This document shows, piece after piece, positions 34,741 to 47,980 of a stretch of 64,000 bases of DNA. The position numbers and the translations under genes are program-made. The stretch is from NCBI GenBank assembly GCA_963969595.1, contig OZ018411.1:10604501-10668500 (forward strand), in the 5' to 3' direction. The notes under the pieces are model-generated. The model saw only the letters and a program-made list of their open reading frames with translations. It had not been told where the DNA came from and ran no database searches. Source of the stretch: Neckera pumila (Eukaryota; Streptophyta; Bryopsida; Hypnales; Neckeraceae). Within the stretch, counting starts at the first letter, position 1. Each line of letters starts with the position of its first letter.

Positions 34741-37700
34741 ATGGGGAAGAAAGGCACATGGTTTAGCGCTGTGAAAAAAGCATTTCGATATCCATCCAAA
34801 GACTACGTGAAAACTACGCCGAAGGATCTAGACCTTGTTGGGGAACTTCCGCCCCTTGAAGTAAGATCTTAATTCCCACTCAATCGCTTCAGATATTTAA
34901 TTTTAGAGATAATTTATTAAGTTAAAAACTTAGACATTTGGACTGGTATCACTAAGGTTTCACCAACATTCAATATCATTCAGAGAAACAGAGATATAGT
35001 GAAAGGTGATGAACATCAAACGGATAATGTTAGCTTAAAAAGAAACACTATCCAAGTTTCTGTGTAGGAATATTTCATATTAGTATAACACTGGTCCGTC
35101 TCGGTATGGACTTGATTTTAAGACCATCTTAAGTAGCTGATGCAGAAGCTGAAGAAAATATCTTTTTTCCCAATCTGAATGAAGAGTATCAGGGGTTAGT
35201 CTTGCTAAGGAAAGGTATGTTCTCACTTGGTGTCAATAACAATGTATTGGAAAGAGTCTTTGAAATTAATTTAGATGCACTGCTGGACTGGATTCGGTCA
35301 CTCTGCTTACACCAACTCTAATACCAAGTGCTAACATACCTTAAGCCACATGAATGCATGAACTCAGATTGCGAGTGCCAGCCCTGTCGCGTCCTTTCGA
35401 AGGTGTGTCACTAATGTATGCATACGTACACAGGTGAAGACCAAAAAGGGGAGAAGATGGAGCTTCGGCAAATCATCACATCATCCATCAGTTACGGACT
35501 CCAAGGAGAATTCTTCGGCAGTCAAGAAAGGGGAAGAGACTCACAATCACGTAATGTACACACCACCTCAATCTGAAACTATTGCTCCGACTAGCAATGA
35601 GTCAGATCGAGTCACTGCCCTTACAACATACAACTCTTCACAGAAGTTGGCTGCCATCCAGATCCAGGCTGCATTCCGAGCATATCTGGTACAATGCTCA
35701 CTAACCCATGGATTCTCCGAGCAAATTTTATTTGGTCCAGCGCTGAGGCCAGTTGAGGATACTATTTGCTTCGGTTCAAGAATTTTAACCAATTTACATT
35801 GAGGATGAATTCTTCAATATGTGGTGTAGTCTAAACAGTGTTTTCGTGTTTTGGCTAGCACGTAACTCTGCCCTTGGAACCTGGGTGGCTTGTCTTGCAA
35901 ATCCTTTTCAATTCAACGGTCTCCTTTTAAGAAAAAACAGCATTGAATATATGAATAGTGATGCTCCATGAATGGCTGACATATAAGTTTCAATGCTAAT
36001 CACTTGGTGGTGGTTTGTCTGGCATGTAGACGCAGACCTCTTTAATTTGACCCTCTCTTCAATGACATTCTTCAATGACATTTTGGAATATCTTGCCCAC
36101 TGGCCACAATATTTTTGACCGGAGCACACTTGTCTTACATTCAAAGTTAACTATTGACCTTAACTATGACTTTCTTCCAAGTAGTCACATTAAGGGAGTT
36201 AGAGTGTATGTATGTCTGCAGGCCAGGCGAGCTTTACGAGCTCTGAAGGGGTTGGTGCGATTGCAAGCCTTGGTGAGAGGCCATACGGTGCGTCGCCAAG
36301 CGTCCATCACGTTGCGATGTATGCAAGCGCTGGTGCGAGTGCAGGCTCGTGTTCGAGCTCGCCGCGTGCGCATGTCCGAGGAAGGGCAGGCCGTGCAAAA
36401 GCAATTGTGGGAACGACGACACCTCGAAAACGCAGCTCGACCCCGAAAATCCTTCGTATGCGAAGTATGACAAATTCTTGGTCTTCCCTCACTCTTCGTT
36501 CTATTCAGTGTCACGACCTTCATTGGCTTTTCTATCGTGTTGGATGTCTTTTCAAGGATTTGTAACCTTATAACACAAACATGTTTCAAGTATTTGTAAC
36601 CTTACTCTGTAAGGAGCCATGGGTGCCTTTGGGAGTCATTAACAGAGTATTCTACCTCCTTTCTTTGATTTTTGGGAAGATTCAACCGAGTTGTGTCAAT
36701 CAATGAACGAGCTTGCATACTTTCAGTTTCTTATGTGGATAGAATATGATACTGCTGAAAAATCTTATTCTTAACTAAAAGTACAAAGGTTTGGTTTGGG
36801 TGTTTGGTGGGGGTACCTTCTGAAACGCAGATGCATGATGATAGCCGACTTGTCATTGTAACCACTGCACAGATAAATTCGGTTCAAATTAATTTTCTCG
36901 TCCTTGAAATTAGTAGACAGCGATGGAAGACTATTGATGGATACCTTGCTGAGGAATCACTGTGAATACCATAACGGCAGGATGGAGGCTGGAACGACAA
37001 CACGCAAACGATGCAAGAGGAGCACGAGAAAATTCTCTACAGGCAGGAGGCTGCTAAGAAGAGAGAACGAGCTTTGGCTTATGCTTTCTCACATCAGGTA
37101 CTTTACTTGTATAATGATCTGTGATATATCGAAAAACTAACTATTTCAAGCTAGAGGTAGTGATGACTTTAGTTCAAACATAGAGCTCGTCAGTGATGAT
37201 TCCCCCATGACACCCAAATTTTTTGCTTTCGTTGCAAAACATTTTCTCTTAATTAGAGCTCTGTCAATCCACTGAGTTCGATATCAATTCTTCTTCTGGA
37301 TTTCTTTCATTCAGTCGCATTTAACTTGGTGCAAGACACTTAGGAGAAATCCAAAATGTCCAATTATGAGCTTTTCAAAGAATTCTTTAGTCAATGTCCA
37401 GTGATGATAAAACAGGATACACTAGGAATGGAATTTTGGCACAAAAGAACATTCATCTAATTTTCATAGACACAAAGGGACACTTGTCCAATTTCCATAC
37501 AGGATTTCTCCAGTGACGGCATCATCCAGTTCGCTCTCACTTCCTCCTTGGAAAACCTAGCTAATCCCTCTCTCAACTCTCCCAACTCTCTCTAGTTGCA
37601 CACTTTGCACTTGCACATTCTCTGTGTATCTCGCAAATCCGACATGTTGTGTACAAATCTGATAAGACAACTTCCACACAAATGTCAGGAGTGTAATAAG

Positions 37701-39420
37701 AGGTGATTGTGTCCAGCCATGGGCAGATCATTCTTGCTTTCCTTAAAACATTGACGAAGCTCCTGCTTCACAATCCTCCAGGCCTCCCAGCTCTTCATCA
37801 ACAGCGAGCCCGACAAACCGAACTCGGGATGGAACTGGCTGGAGCGATGGATGGCCGCCAAGCCCTGGGAGAATCGCGTCTTCGACAACACCTCCGGCTC
37901 CGTCGTTTCCAAAGGCATCTTCAACAAAAACACATGCGAAGCTAAGTCCCAGTTTCCAGAACACGGCGATCATCATCGCCAAGCCACCAACGGCAACAAC
38001 GGCAACTACAGCGGCAACAACATCGGAAACAACATCAGCAACGGCAACGGCAACAAATACATAATTTCCAACACCCCAAGATCATCCAGTTTCACTCCGA
38101 ATCCTCACAATCGACACTTACCTTCCAAGAGCCATAGCCACTTCAATAGTCATGGACTGATGCGTTCCCCACGCCATAGCCACAGATCAACGCCACGAAG
38201 AAGGGAGGAGTATGAACAAGGAGGGAGCGCGCTTTCTGTAAAGTCGACACAGTCGGGACTGAGATTTGGGACGAGATACAGCCAAGCAGGATCTGCTCGT
38301 GGAGACGACGACAGCTTCTGCAGCTCGCCTGCTGTGCCGAGTTATATGCAAGCGACGCAATCTGCGAGAGCGAAGGTTCGGCCGTTTAGCCAAGCCAAAC
38401 GACCAGGTACAGTTTTTATCATGAGTTCGACATTTGGGATGAGTATACAGTCTGCATTTGAAGAATCACCGAAAATAAATGCTTTTACATGGAGCTCTCT
38501 ACATGGAACTATAGGGAGATTCGGTATGAGTCCAGATGTTTGCCAATACAGATTTCAGATGAGTCCGAACTCTGCATTTGAAAAATCACCAAATAGAGCT
38601 GCTTTCACAAGAAGCTCAGTGCGTGGGATTCTAAGCAAATTTGGGATGAGCTCACAGGACTTCTGTATTTGAAAAATCATTAGATAGAAATGCTTTTACA
38701 AGGAGCTCTGTGCATGGGATTGTAAGCAAATTTGGGATGTGTACACAGTCTGCATTTGTTTAATAAAAAAGAAATACTTGACAAGGAGCTCTGTGCAGGG
38801 GATTCTAAGCAAACTTGGGATGATCCCACAGTCTGCATTTGAAAAATCACCAAATAGAAATGCTTTTATAAGGAGTTAGACTGTAGGATTGTGAGCAACT
38901 GAAATATGGGCTCAGCCCACAGTCTGCATAATTTGAAAAAAACACCAAACAGAAATGCTTTTACAAGGAGCTCGATCTGGGATTATGGGATTATGATCAA
39001 ATCTCGGATGAGCCCTTGTAACTCCTCGCAAAGTTCCGCTTTTTCTTTTCGGTACTTTCGGTACCGCTGCTTTTGTTTTGTCACCTACTTCTCTTCGAGA
39101 TCATTTGAAAGGTTCTGAAGTTTGGAGAGTTGGATCATGGTTTCCTGGTCCCAGGTACTCCAGAGAAGGACGGCTGGGGCTCCACGATGAAACCTAGTAG
39201 GCGTCTTACGTTTCCGCTTTCGGAGCAGATGATGAGCAACGAGGGTACTCCCATCATGAAGCCGTTTCGTCCTTCCGGGTACGGCCAGCGCAGCCCGAGC
39301 TGGAACGTCGTGCGCACCGAGCGATCGGCGTCGGGGAATGACAGTGGTGGCAGCCAGAATGGGGACACAGGAACTCCGACTTCCACTGTCATGTCGACTT
39401 GCAGAGCTCCGTTTGGATGA
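34741..39420 (+). CDS. IQ67-domain (IQD) calmodulin-binding protein
   Basis: Six exons give 541 residues with continuous phase: 34741-34860, 35434-35688, 36222-36464, 36981-37097, 37782-38406, 39155-39420. The N-terminus ([15 protein letters not shown]) is the conserved IQD start. The IQ67 domain runs from about residue 113 to 176: [12 protein letters not shown] at 117-128, then [15 protein letters not shown] and [13 protein letters not shown]. The intron between residues 125 and 126 sits at the position conserved in this family. Exon 4 carries [19 protein letters not shown], exon 5 [15 protein letters not shown] and the DUF4005-like [14 protein letters not shown] at 432-445. Residues 315-336 are Asn/Gly-rich. 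IQD proteins bind calmodulin and act as scaffolds at microtubules, plasma membrane or nucleus. The canonical Gly of the first IQ is Ala123. Which member of the family it is cannot be told. Confidence 0.94.
38433..39015 (+). repeat. ~90-bp tandem repeat in IQD intron 5
   Basis: Six to seven imperfect units begin near 38433, 38553, 38640, 38731, 38814, 38905 and 39001. Shared blocks are TTTGGGATGAG, CAGTCTGCATTTGAAAAATC, AATGCTTTTACAAGGAGCTC and GGGATTCTAAGCAAA. The first two units are open in the frame of exon 5, giving a possible read-through end at 38672. Confidence 0.9.
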
Positions 39421-41430
39421 GCTTCGGGACGCAGGTAAGGAAATCCGCACCTAAAACAGACTTTTTTTTTCAAACCAGCAATTCTGAATCGCTTACAATT
39501 CGGGAAAAATATCAAATCACACAATGTTCACAAATGAAAACAAAAGTCAATGCAATTGGTTTGAGAAGTTTTAGAGTATATACTGCAAATTTTAAAAGTG
39601 GAGGTCACAGGGACACCTATTGTTAACACTAAACTACCTTTAATTGGACATCCTTGAAGTACAAAATGTTTCAACTTTCAGTTTTTGCTTCAAATAACTC
39701 TTCAACTTCCATGGACTTCTTTTAAAAACTAGTGTTGAGTTTGAGCAAACGATTTGTCATATTTGGTTCAATGAGCAGCTGTGAAGACAACTTTATTCTA
39801 GCGGGTGGCAAACGGTTGGTGTTGCAAAAGGATGAGGATACCTTAAATTTAGTCTATATGTGATCATCCATTTGTTGTTACAGCATATAAGGTTGTAGAA
39901 CTTTTTCCAATGTGATTAATTTAGCTATGTGGAGATGCATATTAACCCCTGAGAGACTGAGCCTGGAAAGGGGGATTGTAGATCTGGAAATTCAAAGGGA
40001 AAATCAGGTTTGACTTGATCAATAAGATTTGAGACACAAAAAACTTCAAGTTCGTAAGAAAGTCTTTTTGCACATAATGCCCATCTCAACATGAACTAAT
40101 TTGAAGGCTTCAGTTGGTGCAAAAATCAAGAAGCACAAGTGATTGAGTTATTAGCTTGAAAATACTAGTTGCCTGAGGCTATTTTCATAAGTGATTGAGT
40201 TATTAGCTCTAGAATACTAATTGCCTGAGGCTATTTTCATATTGGATTGCACCCTGATGATCACCTACTACTTGTTTTTATTTTGGTGGAGGCAACTTGT
40301 TACGTGACAGTTTTACCGATGACTAAAATTTCTGACGTATCTCATTATTTTTCTTCAATCTAAATAGGGACATTTCAAGTCAAGAACTCAGCAAAAGGGT
40401 GAATTCTTCTACGTTGGATAGCCTTGGAGAGCCAGGAGGTTTGAGAAGCGAAGCGGTTATTCGGACAGATCGTCCATCAGTATAATTATACTCAATTTGG
40501 TTGACAGATTGAAGGGCTCACGTTGAGCAAAAGGGGGATAGCTTATTGAATTTTCATTTGATGAGTCAATGAGAGAACGACACACAGTGGACTCAAAACT
40601 TCAATGGGATTATGACAAAACTTCCAAATTACAGCATTTTCTTCAGTTATCATCCTCACCAGGCATTTAATACATCTACTCTGCTCCAGGTTTTGAAACC
40701 TTTTCCTTAGTTATGATATGACTTACTATACGCGTTTGACCTGGTTTGAATTTCCAGAATCCTTGAAATTCGAAGATATGGGTTCCATTTCCAAGACTTA
40801 TGTAGGCTGTTGGTTAGTTGGTTAAGAGAGGTGTCTGTTTGTACACATGAACTTCACAGACACCGCTATTTAAATGTTTTTTCTCTTCCTGGCGGACTTT
40901 ATACCCGAATGCATTTTTGAATGCAGCTAAGTTACTTAGTAGTCCTAGTGAACGACGTGAAGGTGCTAGCTTTTTACAGTAATAAATTCCCCTAGCAACC
41001 AGTGCGTGAAAGCAAACATCTAGTTTGGATTTGATTATTTATTATTTTTGAACTGGTGATCAAGGTGCCTAGCCTGTATGTCGACACAATACTTGAAGCG
41101 TTGGAATTATGTTGGTAAGAACTTTGACAGGCTTGGTTGATTGTGGATTTGTGGCTTCTTCTAAGCTTACATTTGCAAATTTTCTGGTCACACACACTGA
41201 TGAGGCATGTCAGATCTCCATTTTGGAAGTGAAATTGTTCCAAACGTGACTGAGATCCAATGTTGATTCTCCTCCAGTCATGTGTTTTTACAACACTTCC
41301 AATTCTATGTTGCAACCAACAAAGACGTAGAAGCAGCGGGGTATAAGTTATTTGGAACAGGACCTGCAACAAGACTTCACAGCACTGGTGCAATTATGGA
41401 GGGACTGGGACTCACATGCTCAAACCAGTG
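39421..41430. other. IQD 3' flank, possible 3' UTR intron
   Basis: Fourteen bases after the IQD stop is a strong donor (CAG/GTAAGG, 39432-39438). A pyrimidine-rich acceptor (TTCTTCAATCTAAATAG) ends at 40367. The stretch to 40700 has gene-like composition. The minus-strand frame at 40992-41393 has no family features and I do not call it. Confidence 0.4.
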
Positions 41431-41437
41431 CAAAATT

Positions 41438-41583
41438 TCACACACACACACAAAAAAATAAAAAATATAAAAAATATAAAAATATAAAAATATAAAAATA
41501 TATAAAAATATATAAAAATATATAAAAATATATAAAAATATAAAAATATAAAAATATAAAAAAAAATAAAAAATATATATATA
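41438..41583. repeat. CA then TATAAAAA microsatellite
   Basis: (CA)n at about 41438-41453 passes into TATAAAAA/TATAAAAAT units over about 130 bp. Confidence 0.9.
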
Positions 41584-42159
41584 AGGTTTTTTTGGAAGTC
41601 CAACCTTTGAACTAGACTACTGTGGGAATGTGTGGAAAAAAATTCAAAAAATTGACCAAACATATTGAAAGATTATAATGTTTGAAGTTAGAAGAATTTA
41701 CTTTTTTCCAACCTTGTCCAATTGGGTCAATAGACTTTAAACTCCTCTTAGAGTGAGATTCTTCCACTATATATGTATTTTCTACATTTTGCATACTATA
41801 AGATGCTAGTTCAAACCTGTCAAATTTTTGAAGTAGAGGAGGAGCTTTGCACATGTTGCCCGAAGTTGCCTAAGCTACCTTAATAAGTTTAGGATAGCAT
41901 TAATTTTGATTAGGATTCTTGATTGGAAAAAGAACTAAATTCTGACCAAGTGGATATGTGTTCACACCTTGTGTCAAAAAATTTGCAAACATCTAATCCA
42001 AATTGACTTTGTACACAACTATAGTTGAACTACCTATTCTTTACCACAGAGCCATACCCAACTTATAGGATGCATCTACTTCCAAGCAAGGTTGGCACAG
42101 ATTTCTAACCAAAGCTTGTAATGTATCAGTTCATAAGGAAAATTTCAGGCCTCAAAGAT

Positions 42160-43655
42160 ACCGCAAGTTTCTATAAGGGTGATTGCAAGAAACACTTGTA
42201 CTATTTGTTGCATTTTGCAACAATACTTATGATTTTTTCTGGAGTTCTTTAAAATTAAAAAAAAAAATTTAAAAGTATTTAAAAAATATGGCTAATGTAT
42301 ACACCTTTAAGATGAAGATAGCCACCAAAGGAAAAGTGCAGGAAATTCTCTAAGTAGGAGAACTAGAAAAGTGCCAAAACTCAAGAAAATAGATATTTTG
42401 CTATTTAAATTAGTTAAAAATAAGAAAATTTTTAAAAGAACAAAAAAATAAATAAACCATCTCTAAAAACTCTATAGAGATGTTCATTTACCAAAGAAAC
42501 CACCAAATTTTTTTTTTCATATATTTCAAAATGCAAGCTGAATGAAACTCACTTTGTAGACTTGTACACTATATAAAATTAAGTGTTTTTAGAATTGATT
42601 TGGACTATAGCTATAAGTCTACTAGAAGACCATTTTTTCCAAATTTCAACTCCAAATTCGTTTTTTTGGATACTAAGTAGTACTAAACCCCCCAAAATTG
42701 GCAAGTGTGACATAATATCGGGGGCTATTATTAAATAGTAATTCTTTTTTTCAAATCCAAAAAAATTAGACAAGGCGTGGGCAATTGCATACTACGGTGA
42801 TCCACTATGGACTGTCACAGTCCATAGTTTAGTGGGAATTTTTGATTATGAAGTTTTTGTAATTTCAAAAATATACAAGCTATAGAAAATGGAAAAGGAC
42901 GTGCATATTATTGTTATATACTTGAAGATCTATTAAATGCAAAATAAATTTTTGCAAAATTATTTATATTCTATTAATAAAGGACTTTGAAATATACTCT
43001 TATTTATTGTCACATTCCATAGCATTAAAAAGAAAGACTCATTTATCTATTAGGAATTCAAATACTATACAAAAGAAGGAATTGTATATAAATAGATATA
43101 TATATGTAATCAAACGTTGTGTTTTGAAATTTATAGAGTTTCTATCCCTTAATTTGTAGATATGGACTATTTATGTATCTTTATCTTATCAGAAATACTA
43201 GTGATTTTTGGAGGTACATTAGACATACTAAAAATCAACTTTATACAAATCTATCTTATCAAAATAATTGTAATAAGTATTTCTAAGGGTGGCCCAACTT
43301 TCAATAGAATTAATCTTCATTATAATCAATTCTATAGTTTATTGAAATAAATCAAAATAAGATGTCATTTTTTAAGGTTTTTGTTATAAATATACAAAAG
43401 CAATTTCCATTAATTTTCTTTATCTTTTGCTTTTATACACTATAAAGAAATTATAGAAAAAAAATTGAAAACTTTTGAGATTTTATGCAATAAAATGAAA
43501 TGGACTTTTATGGATGATTTTCTGCCACTTATGGTCCACCGTAGTGTGCAATTGCCCATGTATAATAGTTTTAAATAACTTGTCTACAAATTTGGAATCA
43601 TTTGAAGTCAAAACACAAAAATTATAGCCAAAAAACTAATCATCACACAATGTGT
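42160..43655 (+). repeat. Dispersed repeat, copy ii, interrupted
   Basis: This is the inverted counterpart of 7280-7995. Similarity runs from about 42160 to 42776, stops at the TIR element, and resumes at about 43560 with blocks such as TTATAGCCAAAAAACTAATC and GTGTGACA. Confidence 0.75.
42779..43557. mobile_element. 779-bp TIR element with GGGCAATTGCA ends
   Basis: The left end GGGCAATTGCATACTACGGT pairs with the complement of the right end (GGGCAATTGCACACTACGGT). It interrupts the repeat whose intact form is at 7280-7995. The interior is very AT-rich with no transposase frame. No clear target duplication; superfamily not assigned. Confidence 0.8.
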
Positions 43656-45340
43656 GACAAGAAATAGTACAAGAGTTTCTTGCAATTATCCATAGTAGAT
43701 TGGCAGCGATGCAATTATAGACAAAATGACCAAATTTTTTGTTTTTAATATTTTTTTTGAATCTGACGTAATACTATTAGTGCCACGTGTAAGCACATCA
43801 TCAAATCAAGTTTTTTTAAGTTTCTTTAATTTTTTTTTAATTTTTTTTGTATTTGCACTGCGGCGGTGCCAAAAATCAAACATTGGCGGCCTCTTTCAAG
43901 CTGAAACTTTTTCTAATGTTTCCCCTTGTCAAGGTTGACACCAGTAAAATCATGACACATGTTCCAAAATAGTGAGCAAGAAAGTAGGAAGTAGGAAGGG
44001 GGAAGTAAATGTAATTCTTGAATGATCAGGATTGATAGTCTTTAGATTAGGTAGGGGTTCCAAAATTCAAAATAATTTGATTTCAAGGAAAAAAACACAA
44101 AAAATTGGCAATACCTGTCATTTCTATCTTCCTTTAGGGTTGAAAATTAACATCAGCTTCTACTACTCCTAAATATGCGCAGAATCACTTAAGTGGTCTA
44201 CTAATGGGCGGTTCTACCATACCTTAGATTTCTTGCATATATTGAATAGTCACGTGGGCCTTTAGAGGTTAAAAGGGATTTAAAGAAATCGTGCCAAAAC
44301 TTGAGGTCATAGGAACCATGTAATTTTTCATCTCTCCACCAACAAAACTTTAGTACATTAGGGGATAATGGATATTCATTTGGAAAGAATTGAACTAAGA
44401 TCCCTAAACATTGTAATAATTTTGCGTTCATTGGGGATTGCGAGAATTTTCTAATTTTGAAAGTATGAAATTTTCAAGAATCAATGAAATTAATTTACAT
44501 AAAAGATGGTATAATTAGTTTTCAACAAATGTTCATAAATTGGGATGACTAATTCATGTTTCATCTATAATGTTTTTTTTGGATGCAAATGTAATAGTAT
44601 ATTTAAGATTTCAAGTCATAGAAGCTCAAAATGTTGAATATGAAAGTAATTCTTCATTCTTTAGCTGAACTTTGAAGATCCACACATGTAAGCATTGTAT
44701 GGAGGTGGGTGCATAGTGACAAAAGGCACAATTTGGCAATTAATTAATTCACTAAAAGGAATGAATGAATGGATTTTGCTTATTAAATACAATCTGTAAA
44801 CCCCCATACTTATGTTTTTTGGGAAGCTAAGCCAATGTCACTGCAATTGATATGGAATATTGGCTCCATATCCTATATACATCTCCTATCCCGTATATTT
44901 GTATGTACATCATACCATATATTGTATACCCACATATATTTATATACTATGTATCATATAACCATATATATTCCATATACCATATATCTTATTTTGTAAG
45001 TATTTTATTCCGCATATTATATTGTCTCATAAACAATAATTCTATTCGACAATCAAGATTGTCAATTTGACGGCACAATCAGTGGCTATTTCTTTTCTCC
45101 AGCTATTATTGATTAATAATATTGGAAGAGAGACATTTTTTTTGTATTAAAGTCAATAGCTTTGATTTTTTTCACTGAGTGGAGGGGTTGTTTGTAGCTT
45201 TTGGGTGTAGTTAGAATGTCCTTAAATTATGAAAGTTCCAAATGTGACACCTATGACTATTATCTAATCTCTCATTGGATAAGCCAATGAGAACTTCAAA
45301 AAATAGTGACCTCACTTATAATAGTATCTTGAATGACTTG
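43656..45340. other. Intergenic AT-rich stretch
   Basis: A solo CATTAG-type right end (GCTGAAACTTTTTCTAATG) lies at about 43901-43919, and a TTAA-type right end (CCTTTAGAGGTTAA) at about 44260. The degenerate TATACC tract is at 44850-45000. No gene is seen. Confidence 0.4.
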
Positions 45341-45715
45341 CATTAGGAAAATTTCAACCCTCCAAAAGGCTATTAAGGAATTGATTTCCGGGCCCTTGTG
45401 GTGCAATTTCAGAATGAATAAATAAACAAAAATTATTTACTTATTTTCTTTTTAATTTCCTTTTTCAAAAAAATATTAAAAAATTAAAAAAATTAAAATC
45501 TAATGTGGCATTATTGCGGCTACGTCAGCATCCAATTTAAAAATCTTTTTTTCAAAATATTAAAAAAATAAAAATCTGATGTGGCACAACTATGGCCACG
45601 TCAGCATCCAATTTTAAAATTAAAAAAATAATTTGTTATTTTGATTTTTTTTCCATAATTGCACTGAGTAGGTACAAAACTTGCAGCTTCTGGAGGGCTG
45701 AAATTTTTCCTAATG
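45341..45715. mobile_element. CATTAGG-type MITE (375 bp)
   Basis: The inverted ends CATTAGGAAAATTTCAACCC and, on the complement, CATTAGGAAAAATTTCAGCC continue about 28 bp through CCTCCA. The interior holds two similar segments with GATGTGGCA and CCACGTCAGCATCC separated by T-rich sequence. No coding sequence. Confidence 0.8.
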
Positions 45716-46472
45716 CATAGCTAGAAGCTATTCAATTTGTCAACCAATGATATTTCTTCAAGTTATAATTGTCTTAGAATTTAATTTAGCTTGGGCACAT
45801 ACTTTGTTCTCTTTATCTATTGATAGCGGAACAATCACAAGACTTGAACAAAATTGGCAAATCATTGTTGCACCTAATTTTACCGTATCCTTTGTCATGT
45901 CAAAGGATGTACCATACTCATTCCCTTCTCTTCCTTCAATTTGCCTATGCAAATACATTTGGGGAGTAAGTTGTGTACATGAATTCTTCTAGATTCCTTG
46001 GAAAAAAAAATTGCACGTCAAAATGGTTATAGATTATATAGAACCCTCACAAATATACCATAGGGGATTTTTAAATTGACAATTGATTGCAACATAATTA
46101 GTATAGAACCCTAAATATACTTGCAGATTTCTTCCTATTTTCTCTTTAGTATTGAATTTTTTAATAGCATCATAGATATTTTCACATGTCTATGATGCTA
46201 CTAAAAGAACTAAAGAGTGAAAAAACTCTCATTCCAATATGACATTCCACAAAGTATATGCACTTCTATATACACAAAAAGGCTCCTTCTAGTGGCAAAG
46301 TCAAGTTATGTCCAATGAATCAAATAATAGTAATAATAACAATTGATTTATTGATTTAGTTTTCATACGTCTTGTCATAATAAAAAAAACAGTATGTACT
46401 TTGGAAAGGGAAATAAGTTATAATTAAAAAAAAATAGCACATACTTTGGAAAGAAAAATTGAAATTTTGGAA

Positions 46473-47511
46473 CTAGTCTTTTGAATCCAAAAGTCTTATT
46501 TTTAATTTTTTCACAACACCATTACAAAGTCTAGCACAATGTGTTGGATTATTTTTTAGAAAATCATCATATCCATTTATCTCCGAGATATCTCCAAAAT
46601 TGGTTGCAACATAATCAATAATTGCACGTACAAGGTCTTTAGCATGGGATTGATAACCAAGTATATAATAATGAAAAATACGTTCGTGATGAATAGAATT
46701 CATCAATTTCACTTGACACTGATTATGCAGTAAATTAATACTATATTTGTCAGCAACAGGTAATAACTTGTCAGCAAATGCATCCATTATTTCATCTTTA
46801 ACATAACCAGTATAAAAGAAATGGATAAAAGCTTCAAGTGGTTTATACTCCATGTCCATTTTTATTACAATAGGGCCTTCTTTATTCAACATTGGCAAGA
46901 ACAAGAGTTTAAATGCTTTTGATTTCCCCATCTACATCAAAAAATTTAAACTTCTAAAATCATTAAACACACAAATAGAAATTTTTAATAAAAAACTAAT
47001 TATATACAAACAAACAAATAATTTTAATTAATACATCAAACAAATTTAATGATTTGATAATTAAAAAATCACATTATGTATTATTTGTAGTCATATTTTG
47101 GATTCACATGAATAAGTGTATTACTTTTAAATACTATAATAGTATTGCACGTATATCCAAAAAAATTCAAATAAACAAAATCATTAAAACTATTTCACTT
47201 GCATTTCAAATGTACTATCTTGGTAGAAATACCTTATTAATAAGATGGAATGTAAGTAATAGATATTGTATATAATTTCAAAAAGCACTTTGAAAATGTG
47301 TATACAATTTATTATATACCAAAGTAGCTTTGTGTGCATAAACAAGCTTTCCATCCATGGCTTCTATAACAATATCCGTATGAGGAGGAAACATTGTTTC
47401 AAGATCCCATGTAGTGATGAAGTGTTGTTTTTCTAAAACTTTTTGCATTTCACCTTGTAATTCTTCTATGTCTATTCTTGAGCATATGCATGGTAGTCTC
47501 AATTTTGGCAT
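46473..47511 (-). CDS. Short BTB/POZ-domain protein (At4g08455-like)
   Basis: Two exons, 47511-47320 and 46931-46473, join at phase 0 (donor TTG/GTATAT, acceptor GATGTAG) to 216 residues. The BTB fold runs from about residue 44 to 135: DIVIEAMDGKLVYAHKATL, then the exon junction, then GKSKAFKLLF, FIHFFYTGYV and LPVADKYSINLLHNQC. About 70 residues of C-terminal helices (YILGYQSHAKDLVRAI, then NNPTHCARLCNG) follow, as in plant short BTB proteins of the At4g08455 type. Such proteins are thought to dimerise and serve as CUL3 ubiquitin-ligase adaptors. No MATH domain is seen upstream. Third codon positions are mostly A/T, unlike the other three genes here, and it lies among transposons, so it may be a recent or weakly expressed copy; the frame is nonetheless intact. 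Confidence 0.8.
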
Positions 47512-47980
47512 GTTAAATTTTTTGATAATATAATTTACACAAAGTCAACTAAATTACAGTATTTTAATATCATAATAAAACCAGTATGTAATTAGTTCTT
47601 AGAAAAAATCTTGCCATTTTCATTTTCTATAATTATTTCCAATAATCAATAAATTACATTAGCCTTTTATTCATCTTGGATGTTGCATATTTGCTTTATA
47701 CATTGTAAAAATTAAGTTATCATATACACATATCAAGAAATAGAATATTTTTAATTGCATGTTTCACCAAAAAAGTAATTATGTGGCATGAAATATTTGA
47801 CTAAAAATGAAATGAATTTTTCTTAATTAAATTTCCACTTTGACTTTTCATACATTGAAATACTATTTATTTGAAGTATATAACATTAAATTCTCTTAAG
47901 TGACATTACGTAATACAAAATATCCTTTCGCATCCGATAAAACTATTGGCATCCTTTACTATAATCCAACATAGATTAGG

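Noticed and set aside
36185..36589. 134-codon minus-strand open frame
   Set aside because: It is antisense to the Arg-rich IQ67 exon, whose codons leave the complement open.
40992..41393. 133-codon minus-strand frame
   Set aside because: No recognisable domain, composition like a chance frame in the 3' flank of the IQD gene; no splice support.
44850..45010. TATACC/CATATA tract as a structured regulatory element
   Set aside because: It is degenerate simple sequence like that at 15960 and 19020.
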